Source of the DNA: PCC-7336 sp039817825
Lineage (GTDB): Bacteria > Cyanobacteriota > Cyanobacteriia > Thermostichales > PCC-7336
Direction of reading: 5' to 3'
Assembly: GCA_039817825.1 (NCBI GenBank)
Contig: JBCBVA010000103.1
Span: 1 to 13,686 of the forward strand
Length of the DNA: 13,686 nt
Made by a program: the position numbers and the translations under genes. Under the pieces are notes generated by a model, which ran no database searches, was not told the origin of the DNA, and saw only the letters and a list, made by a program, of their open reading frames with translations. Shown piece after piece: positions 1 to 5,747 of this stretch (the first letter of the stretch is position 1; every line of letters begins with the position of its first letter).

Positions 1-59
1 GCCATCGCGACTATCCCCATCTCCAGGGGGTACAGTTCCACCCCGAAAGCATTTTGACC
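1..59 (+). pseudogene. trpG: C-terminal trpG fragment in inverted orientation
   Basis: Read on the plus strand in the frame with GAC at 9-11, this stretch encodes HRDYPHLQGVQFHPESILT. This is the C-terminal amidotransferase block that contains the catalytic His and Glu (FHPE). It matches almost exactly the part missing from the minus-strand trpG, which ends its homology at EDGII around positions 60-68. Only about one residue is missing between the two pieces. The switch falls within 57-71, where GACCGATGATGATGCC reads as Thr-Asp-Asp-Asp on plus and Gly-Ile-Ile-Ile-Gly on minus. The plus frame runs on to a TAG near position 100 with non-homologous residues. It is either a local inversion or a fold-back chimera at a sequence end. 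Confidence 0.85.
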
Positions 60-518
60 GATGATGATGCCATCTTCGGTCCAAGCGGTAATTTCTAGGC
101 AGTCTGGCAAACTAGACTTTTCTACAATTAAGCTGTGGTAGCGGGTGGCATCAAACGGGTCGGATAAGCCTGCAAACACCCCGCTATTCTCGTGATAAAT
201 TGGCGACGTCTTGCCGTGCATCAACTTCGGGGCGCCGATCACCTTGCCGCCAAACACCTGGCCAATCGATTGATGTCCCAGACAGACCCCCAAAATGGGC
301 ACATCGGCTGCAAGCTCGCGAATTACCTCCAGCGACACACCTGCATCATCTGGTCTGCCAGGACCAGGAGAAATGACAATTCCGTCAGGGTTTAGCTGGC
401 GAATTTCGTCAAGGGTAATGCGATCGTTGCGGAACACCTGTACCTCCGCCCCTAGCTCTCCTAGATACTGCACCAGGTTGTAGGTAAAACTATCGTAGTT
501 ATCGATGACCAGCAGCAT
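1..518 (-). CDS. trpG: Glutamine amidotransferase subunit of anthranilate / aminodeoxychorismate synthase (TrpG/PabA), 3' end disrupted
   Basis: This class I glutamine amidotransferase subunit releases ammonia from glutamine for the synthase subunit (TrpE, and often also PabB in bacteria), in tryptophan or folate synthesis. It starts at ATG 516-518 with MLLVIDNYDSFTYN, typical of the family. It carries the oxyanion-region block ISPGPGRPDDAG (about residues 49-60) and the nucleophile motif GVCLGHQSIGQ with Cys79. The block TRYHSL follows near residue 125. Homology continues to AWTEDGII (about residues 145-152) and then stops. The frame stays open to position 1, but the residues after about 154 are not TrpG-like. 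The expected RHRDYPHLQGVQFHPES segment, with the catalytic His and Glu, is encoded on the opposite strand at 1-59. As written, this copy could not make an active enzyme. TrpG identity is secure; TrpG versus PabA cannot be decided. Confidence 0.9.
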   Translation of the reverse strand, partial: MLLVIDNYDSFTYNLVQYLGELGAEVQVFRNDRITLDEIRQLNPDGIVISPGPGRPDDAGVSLEVIRELAADVPILGVCLGHQSIGQVFGGKVIGAPKLMHGKTSPIYHENSGVFAGLSDPFDATRYHSLIVEKSSLPDCLEITAWTEDGIIIGQNAFGVELYPLEMGIVAM

Positions 519-779
519 AATTCGCCGTTCCGTTTCAGATGCCTATTCTAACTGTCCGACTCGAATGATTTGCCAGGCTTGTTGCGAGGGAGGTTACCGA
601 GCAACTCTTGGATTCCAGCAAGCCTGAGTGAGGATGAATCCTTTGACTGTTGGATGAGATCGAGCCCTCATCGCCAGAACTCGGGCCTTCAGAGGCTGGG
701 GTTGAGATGCCGATATCCTGCCAAAGCCCACGGACTTGATGGAAAAAAGTCAATGCAGCTACGTTGCCTCTTACGGGGG
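519..779. other. Intergenic region between antiporter gene and trpG
   Basis: These 261 bp lie between the antiporter stop codon and the trpG start, both genes being on the minus strand. I see no convincing terminator hairpin with a T-run and no clear -35/-10 pair. A minus-strand open frame of 82 codons (535-783) has a GTG start overlapping the antiporter stop. Its composition is not protein-like and I do not call it a gene. The trpG start has only a weak purine-rich leader. Confidence 0.5.
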
Positions 780-2870
780 TCACGATTCAGGCTGAAGCTG
801 TAACTCCGTCAATGGAAGAGAATATGAATCGACAACAGAGCCTTTGGTTTGGCTGACTGGGGCAATGGGTTTGTACTGAATGGAGATCGCACTAGCCTCC
901 CGCTCTAAGAAAAACACCTCATCCCCCGGTTGCCAGGTTGAGGAATGGGGGAACAGCTCGAATCGATCGCGACGTCGCAAGGCGATCGCCAGCAGATAAT
1001 CACTGCGAATAAATTCCGTCAGTTGATTGACTAAGCGGCGATGGTTGTCGGAACTGACAGAGGGCAATGATTGAGTTTGCTTTGCACCGGGTCTCAAGCG
1101 ATTATCCTCCGGTTCCGAGTCCGAAACTGGTTCGCGATTGGAGACAGCTCGACTCACAATTTGTGCTTTCCAGATAGCCGCTACACCCTCCTTATCCTTC
1201 AGTGGTAACTGAAGGACTTTGACATGCACCGCCTCTGAATTGAGGAAGTTATTCCATTCAGCGATCGCCTTGCTCCCGCCAATAATGTCCTGCACTTCTT
1301 CAGACACATTTTCTTGGCCTTTCTTTAACGCAGCCAACACGTGAGGTACATCGTAGGTACTGGTCGCTAGCTCGGCGATCGCTTGGTTGACTTCGCTATT
1401 GAGGGTGATGGCCACAAGCGTTTCGGCATGTTCAACGCCAGCATTAGCCAACACGACCGGATCTAATGCGTTGCCATACACCACTTCTAATTCGGGTTCG
1501 GCCTCGAATCCTTCAGTGCTTCCTTTCGGTACTGTTGCACTAGCACTGGGAGCGTTGACAGGGACTTGCTGATGGGCGATCGCTGTCACCGACTGACCGG
1601 CACCATGCAACAAGTCTGCAAGCTGCAAGACCACGCCATTATTGCCGACAACGACTGTAGTTCCACCTTCATTCAGTCCCAATAATTTGGCCACCAGTCC
1701 GGCTGACAGACCCTGCAAAATAACCGTGGTGGCGATCGTCAAAAACACTAGCGCTTTAACCGCTTCCCCCCCTGCAATCTCTCGCTCGGTCAGCACCAAA
1801 GCAAACAGCGAAGACACCGAGGCTGCCACAATTCCGCGCGGTGCCATCCAAGCGGCAAACACTTTTTCGCGCCAAGTCAGCTCTCCCCCCCACGTGCACA
1901 GCCAAATACTGAGAGGGCGGACCACAAACATGAGCACGGCCACCGTTCCGACCGCTCCCCACCCCAGAAGCAAGACCGATTGAAGAGAGAGATTGGCAGT
2001 CAGCAGTATAAACAGTACGGAGATGGCAAGCAGAACTAATTGGCCCTGAAAGCGCCGCACCTGCCGCTCGCGAAATTCAGCCACTTGACGGACCACAATA
2101 CCTGCCGTCACCGCTGCCATCAACCCCGACTCGTTCAGCAACGACTGAGACAACACATAGATTCCAAGCGCTCCAGCCAGAACCACCGAGTTAATCAGTT
2201 CTTCCCCCAATAACTTCTGCGATCGCTTCAGCAGTTGGCCAATACAGAAACCGCCCACCGCTCCTATCGCTGCTCCCACTGCAAGTGACCCCAGTAGGGA
2301 GACCGCCGCAACAAACAGCTCTTCGGAATTAGGAGTGCCTGCCAGTGCCAAATTCAGCACCACCACTGCCAAAATGGCTCCGATGGGGTCGATTAATACG
2401 CCCTCTCCCTCTAGCAGCGTGCTGAGGGATTCGCTAACTCGAACACGTTTCAGGATGGGATTAATGACCGTTGGACCAGTGACCACCACCAGCGAGCTGT
2501 AAATAAATGCAATCCTCCAGGGAAATTCCCCCAAGTAATGGGCAGCTACAGCGCCACCCATCAGGGTAGTCGCGGCCCCTAAACTCACTAGTCGCCACAA
2601 ACTTTTGGACACGCGACCGAGAGTTTGCAAATTCAGGTTGAGTCCCCCTTCAAACAGGATGAGCGCAACCGAGAGGGCCACAATCACTTCAATGCCCACC
2701 CCAAGCGACTCGGGACTAACCCAACCCTCCATATCTGGCCCCAGCACCACACCGAAGACCAGCAAGAAGACGATGCTGGGAACCTTGACAATATTTGCCA
2801 GTACTTGAGCACCGATACCGGCGACCAGCACCAGTACCATCATGCTAGTTAGGGTAAACGACTGCTCCAT
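780..2870 (-). CDS. Na+/H+ (cation/proton) antiporter, CPA1/NhaP type, with C-terminal RCK/TrkA-like domain
   Basis: A 696-residue inner-membrane cation/proton exchanger. Residues 10-395 form about a dozen hydrophobic segments. Family signatures include LFEGGLNLNL (72-81), TGPTVINPIL (131-140) and EGEGVLIDPIGAIL (154-167), where Asp161 is the likely ion-binding acidic residue. WMAPRGIVAAS follows at 341-351. Residues 404-540 resemble the Rossmann-like RCK_N/TrkA-N domain, with VVYGNALDPVVLANAGVEHAE as the second half. Its glycine loop reads GNNGVV instead of the usual GxGxxG. A last segment (620-665, LLAIALRRRDRFELF...PGDEVFFLE) looks like TrkA-C. The start is ATG with no strong ribosome site; a GGGGAGGA run lies about 35 bases upstream, too far to serve. 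Cyanobacteria carry several such NhaS proteins with roles in Na+ and pH homeostasis; I cannot say which orthologue this is. Confidence 0.9.
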   Translation of the reverse strand: MEQSFTLTSMMVLVLVAGIGAQVLANIVKVPSIVFLLVFGVVLGPDMEGWVSPESLGVGIEVIVALSVALILFEGGLNLNLQTLGRVSKSLWRLVSLGAATTLMGGAVAAHYLGEFPWRIAFIYSSLVVVTGPTVINPILKRVRVSESLSTLLEGEGVLIDPIGAILAVVVLNLALAGTPNSEELFVAAVSLLGSLAVGAAIGAVGGFCIGQLLKRSQKLLGEELINSVVLAGALGIYVLSQSLLNESGLMAAVTAGIVVRQVAEFRERQVRRFQGQLVLLAISVLFILLTANLSLQSVLLLGWGAVGTVAVLMFVVRPLSIWLCTWGGELTWREKVFAAWMAPRGIVAASVSSLFALVLTEREIAGGEAVKALVFLTIATTVILQGLSAGLVAKLLGLNEGGTTVVVGNNGVVLQLADLLHGAGQSVTAIAHQQVPVNAPSASATVPKGSTEGFEAEPELEVVYGNALDPVVLANAGVEHAETLVAITLNSEVNQAIAELATSTYDVPHVLAALKKGQENVSEEVQDIIGGSKAIAEWNNFLNSEAVHVKVLQLPLKDKEGVAAIWKAQIVSRAVSNREPVSDSEPEDNRLRPGAKQTQSLPSVSSDNHRRLVNQLTEFIRSDYLLAIALRRRDRFELFPHSSTWQPGDEVFFLEREASAISIQYKPIAPVSQTKGSVVDSYSLPLTELQLQPES

Positions 2871-3424
2871 GGCACGGCTGCTTGAACGCGAGCCCGTTCC
2901 TCCCCTTCAGGTCTACATAAGTCTAACGAAGTTGTTCGAATAGTACCCTTGAGAGTCGATACTATCGCGTTTGTTAAGGTAATCGCGAACTTGATAGCCA
3001 CAGTCACGCGATCGCGTACTTTGTTCGTGCGCTTGTAGAGACAGATGCTTATGAAGGCAGGGTAACCCTGCCAGACGGCCTTACCAGATACTTAATTTGA
3101 GGGATGTGGAGGACACCAGAATACTGCCAGCCAAATATCCCGCTCAAGTAACTCCATCGAACTGACTCTGCCCAACTTCGTCACGGTCAGCGGCAACCCG
3201 AGACATCCCAGCAATTGCGTTCAGCCCATCACATCAGTAGTTAGAAAAATGCTTGAAACGCACAACTCGACATCAGCTTACACACTCGAAATCGCCCTAT
3301 AGCCAAGTCAAGAGTAATCAGATCTTGCTATGGCAAACAGCGGTTTAAAGATCCGAATCGCAGCCAGGATCCAATTATACTTAGGCGGTCGGTCTAGAAT
3401 AAGCACATATACCCCGATCGCTTC
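2871..3424. other. 554-bp non-coding region upstream of the antiporter gene
   Basis: No open frame here looks like a protein on either strand. It must contain the promoter and leader of the antiporter gene (minus) and of the small gene starting at 3425 (plus). Visible structure: inverted repeat ATAGTA/TACTAT at 2940-2945 and 2960-2965; a HIP1 octamer at 3008-3015; and a GGCAGGGT/ACCCTGCC dyad at 3056-3072. I could not identify a definite -35/-10 pair. Confidence 0.5.
3056..3072. repeat. Perfect short dyad (GGCAGGGT-A-ACCCTGCC)
   Basis: Two 8-base arms are exact reverse complements around a single central A. As RNA this would be a 6-bp stem with a 5-base loop. There is no following T-run, so terminator function is doubtful. 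A second, weaker dyad (GGTAA at 3061-3065 and TTACC at 3081-3085) overlaps it and would compete with it. Role unknown. Confidence 0.4.
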
Positions 3425-3859
3425 ATGTTGCCTCAACTTCCCAGTCGTTGCTCATCGTCCGTCCAATCTGCCGCTCAGTGCGAAGACGAGATCGAAACTG
3501 CTAAGGCGCGACCTGTCCCTCCTGTCGAACCCCGTCCCATCTTTCAGCTAGAAATAGACGGCTGGGTACTGTTTGCTGAGCTGGTTCAATCCACCTTGCA
3601 ATCAAACGGTAGAGAAATGGCCTGGGCACGACCCATGCTGCTAGTTCACAAGCACGATAGAGGGCACACAACCATAGCGCTTGAGGGCGTCCCCGATTTA
3701 TTGTGGCCTGCGGCCCACTTTTCCCCCGCCTATAGCGAAGACTTGCTTCCCCACCTGGCAAATAGCGTGACGATTCCCTTGGATGCGGCACAACAGCAAT
3801 TGCGTACTTTCGTTCAGCAGGTATGGGACGTTCGCGAAGGGTGCCCTGCGGCGGGTTGA
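3425..3859 (+). CDS. Small conserved cyanobacterial protein of unknown function
   Basis: This 144-residue soluble protein has no signal peptide or membrane segment. Residues 1-38 are low-complexity (Ser, Pro, Glu). From about residue 39 the sequence becomes protein-like: FQLEIDGWVLFAELV, then AWARPMLLV (66-74), LEGVPDLLWPAAHF (86-99) and EDLLPHLA (105-112), with a helical end LRTFVQQVW. The pattern W-x-RP-x-x-L followed by a charged turn and DLLWP-F resembles a family of roughly 100-120-residue cyanobacterial proteins of unknown function. That is recollection, not a search. The only ATG ahead of the conserved part is at 3425; no good ribosome site precedes it, so the true start may lie elsewhere in the low-complexity leader. 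A 150-codon frame on the opposite strand (3501-3953) is judged a shadow. Confidence 0.65.
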   Translation: MLPQLPSRCSSSVQSAAQCEDEIETAKARPVPPVEPRPIFQLEIDGWVLFAELVQSTLQSNGREMAWARPMLLVHKHDRGHTTIALEGVPDLLWPAAHFSPAYSEDLLPHLANSVTIPLDAAQQQLRTFVQQVWDVREGCPAAG

Positions 3860-3876
3860 TGTGCCAGGAAACATGC

Positions 3877-3894
3877 TGGAGAGCTAGCTCTCCA
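3877..3894. terminator. 18-bp perfect palindrome between convergent genes; possible bidirectional terminator
   Basis: TGGAGAGCTAGCTCTCCA is a perfect palindrome 17 bases after the stop of the small plus-strand gene and about 85 bases beyond the stop of the convergent Hpt gene. As RNA it forms a 7-bp stem with a CTAG loop from either strand. No T-run follows on either side, so it is not a textbook intrinsic terminator. Position between two convergent genes is the main support. Confidence 0.45.
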
Positions 3895-3978
3895 TAGCTG
3901 AGTGCAAAACGCTGTCCATACATTAGTTGGGCTGTCTGGTAGAAGCTTTTCACCCTCAGTGGCGCGACCGATCCGCCT

Positions 3979-4332
3979 CTACCACTGCTTGGCCACCTCT
4001 GTGACCGCCTCCAACGCTTGATGTAGCAACTCCACCGTTCCGTTTCGGCAACAGTTTCGAGCCTCCTGTTCCAGTTGAACGCACAGCTCTAACATACGTA
4101 GCGCCCCTACGTTTCCACTGGCTCCCTTCAACTGATGGGCAACGGCTGCAACATTTGACCAATTGTCTGCTACAAGAGCAACCTCAATGTCTGCCAAACA
4201 GTCGCGAGCATCCTCGATGTAGGCGTCAAGCAATTCAACTTCAAACTCTCGCTCGCCATCTGAAATACTGCCCAGACGATCGCGATCGATAACGCTGACA
4301 CTTGAGTTACGGTGAGCATTGCTGTTGGTCAT
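3979..4332 (-). CDS. Stand-alone histidine phosphotransfer (Hpt) protein
   Basis: A 117-residue cytoplasmic Hpt protein that relays phosphoryl groups between receiver domains. The hallmark VAHQLKGASGNVGA sits at residues 64-77, with His66 as the phospho-accepting residue and the usual following Lys, Gly and Ser. The rest fits the four-helix bundle: FEVELLDAYIEDARDCLADIEVAL before the His, and ALRMLELCVQLEQEA after it. There is no other domain. ATG at 4330-4332 is preceded by TGAGGA at a good distance, so the start is well supported. It lies about 310 bp downstream of a receiver protein on the same strand, which is a plausible partner. No histidine kinase is adjacent, so the input kinase is unknown. 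Confidence 0.88.
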   Translation of the reverse strand: MTNSNAHRNSSVSVIDRDRLGSISDGEREFEVELLDAYIEDARDCLADIEVALVADNWSNVAAVAHQLKGASGNVGALRMLELCVQLEQEARNCCRNGTVELLHQALEAVTEVAKQW

Positions 4333-4643
4333 GTACAGTCCTCAGGGAGCGCGATCGCAGAGCAGCCTCATCGCACGGCCAAGCGGCTGTCAGCACCATC
4401 AGGCCACCACTACCGGTTTGCATCCAATTCTGACAGTGGCGATCGACTCGTCTAGGGACTAACCTGCGATGCCCTCTACGGTATCAAACTCAAATGCAGC
4501 AGAGAACCCGTAAAGAGGTCTCTACGACCCTATCTTCAGAGAGTTCGAGCGACTGCGATCCCTCCCGACTGGCTAGCGTCCTATGGGGGTTGCTGTCAGT
4601 TTTTTGATGGTTATGTGAGTGCAATCTTTGGGACCGCCGCCTA
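4333..4643. other. Intergenic region between receiver gene and Hpt gene
   Basis: These 311 bp separate two same-strand phosphorelay genes. A HIP1 octamer lies at 4351-4358. I see no continuous kinase-like or Hpt-like coding sequence that would show the two neighbours are fragments of one broken gene, and no clear promoter or terminator. An overlapping minus frame (4490-4759) is not protein-like. Confidence 0.45.
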
Positions 4644-5135
4644 CTATCCAGCCCGATCGCCTGTGGGCGTCGCCGAGGTAAACAGTAATTGCTGTACAAC
4701 TTGCAACAGGGTGGACTTAGAAATGGGCTTGTTGAGATATCCGTCCATTCCAGACGCAAGACACATCTCTTTGTGACCGGGCTGAGTATTGGCTGTCAGG
4801 GCAATAATCTTTGTTCGGCAGCGATCGCCTTCGATCCGTCTCAATTGTCGGGTGGCTTCGTAACCATCCATTTTGGGCATTTGGCAATCCATCAGCACCA
4901 AATCAAAGCACTGTTCCCCCATTTGCGAGAGAGCTTCTCGCCCATTTTCCGCCTGTTGAACTTGACACCCAATCGATTGCAGTTGACGCTGCAGGATAAT
5001 GCGGTTGGAGCGGCTATCGTCCACTACCAAGACGGTTCCGAGCTGTCGGGAGTTCAGTGGTGAGGCAGCAGAAAACGGAGCGGCTGTACTGCTGTCGGAT
5101 CCGATAGTGGCAATAGACTTTGCGGGGCAGTTCAA
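4644..5135 (-). CDS. Single-domain response regulator (CheY-like receiver)
   Basis: Phospho-receiver protein with no output domain. Counting from the earliest in-frame start (TTG at 5240, 198 residues), the receiver spans about 67-190. The acidic pair is in LVVDDSRSNR (Asp74-Asp75), the phospho-accepting Asp118 is in LVLMDCQMPKMDG, the conserved Thr149 is in ALTAN, and Lys171 is in YLNKP. This subtype (MDCQMPxMDG, ALTAN) is typical of receivers from hybrid kinases that hand phosphate to Hpt domains, which suits the Hpt gene downstream. No ATG precedes the receiver in this frame. I chose TTG at 5133-5135 because GGTGAGGA lies 7 bases upstream. TTG at 5240 would add 35 residues with no recognisable homology, and a TAA lies just above it. 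Confidence 0.82.
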   Translation of the reverse strand: MNCPAKSIATIGSDSSTAAPFSAASPLNSRQLGTVLVVDDSRSNRIILQRQLQSIGCQVQQAENGREALSQMGEQCFDLVLMDCQMPKMDGYEATRQLRRIEGDRCRTKIIALTANTQPGHKEMCLASGMDGYLNKPISKSTLLQVVQQLLFTSATPTGDRAG

Positions 5136-5142
5136 AGGACTA

Positions 5143-5150
5143 TCCTCACC
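5143..5150 (-). promoter_or_regulatory. Ribosome binding site supporting a TTG start for the receiver gene
   Basis: GGTGAGGA on the minus strand, 7 bases before TTG 5133-5135. No equivalent purine-rich site is well placed before the alternative TTG at 5238-5240. This decides the start only tentatively, since many cyanobacterial genes lack a strong site. Confidence 0.4.
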
Positions 5151-5240
5151 GATGAATAAGTGTTTTGGATGGATTAAGCGTAGAAGGAGTGGTCTTGAAA
5201 TCCCACGGAAGCTAATGTCCTGCAAAATTGATTGGAACAA

Positions 5241-5747
5241 CCCACTTACTTAGGAGCATCATTCGATCTTTGAATTGAATCCAGGCTGTCAATATCTTGT
5301 GAATTTTTTGTGAATGCAGGTCACGCCAGTGCATCAGCCTGAGAGAGAGTGCCCTTTTTCCCCCTCCGCTCCTATAGCTTTCGGCAATCAACTATGGAGA
5401 GTTATCTAGCCATTTTTCTTGGAGAATCAAGGCTTTGGGCTGTCTCCACACTCCAGACTTACAGCCGATTGGCATACATCGAAACGATGCTATGACCGTG
5501 GCCATATAACTGCGGACAGTTTAGCTATGTCCCTCCCTGACTATGCTTGGAAACCGTTGTCCTACCTGAAATGGCAAGCACCATAAATCGACACAATGAG
5601 ACACGAAAGCTCGAACACAGATATACCGCAATAGTTGCGGAGCATACGTCCACTAGTCGCAATACCTATAAGCCTCAACTGGCCTAAAGCTCGCACATGC
5701 TATCGTCCGGTGCAAAGACTCGCCCAATGTCAATGGTTAGGCGGAAC
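5241..5747. other. 507-bp non-coding region upstream of the receiver gene
   Basis: This lies between the stop of the tyrosine-rich protein and the receiver gene, all on the minus strand. The part near the receiver holds direct repeats and a TTGACA element (annotated separately) and a purine-rich run (GGAGCGGAGGGGG on minus) around 5360. A 41-codon minus frame (5209-5334) overlaps the receiver start and has no supporting features. The remainder, about 5400-5740, shows nothing I can assign, and no sensor-kinase remnant is visible. Confidence 0.45.
5287..5315 (-). promoter_or_regulatory. Putative promoter with direct-repeat activator site upstream of the receiver gene
   Basis: On the plus strand TTGTGAAT occurs at 5297-5304 and again at 5308-5315, exactly 11 bp apart. 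On the minus strand, toward the receiver gene, this reads as two ATTCACAA repeats followed 4 bases later by a perfect TTGACA at 5292-5287. Tandem sites one helical turn apart next to a -35 element are the usual layout for OmpR/PhoB-family regulators. The -10 is weak: AAAGAT after 15 bases is the best I see. Site and direction are inferred; no regulator is known. Confidence 0.4.

Noticed and set aside
535..783. 82-codon minus-strand frame whose GTG overlaps the antiporter stop codon (GTGA)
   Set aside because: The overlap suggests coupling, but the protein is low-quality (Ser/His/Gly-rich, no structure pattern) and no ribosome site was seen.
2929..2945. GTTCGAA-like sequence reminiscent of a tRNA T-arm
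   Set aside because: No acceptor stem, anticodon arm or D-arm could be placed around it.
3501..3953. 150-codon open frame on the minus strand opposite the small gene at 3425-3859
   Set aside because: Composition is Arg/Pro/Trp-heavy without patterned helices or strands, and the plus-strand product has a recognisable conserved pattern.
5209..5334. 41-codon minus-strand frame with ATG overlapping the receiver start region
   Set aside because: No recognisable product and no ribosome site; it runs across the proposed promoter repeats.
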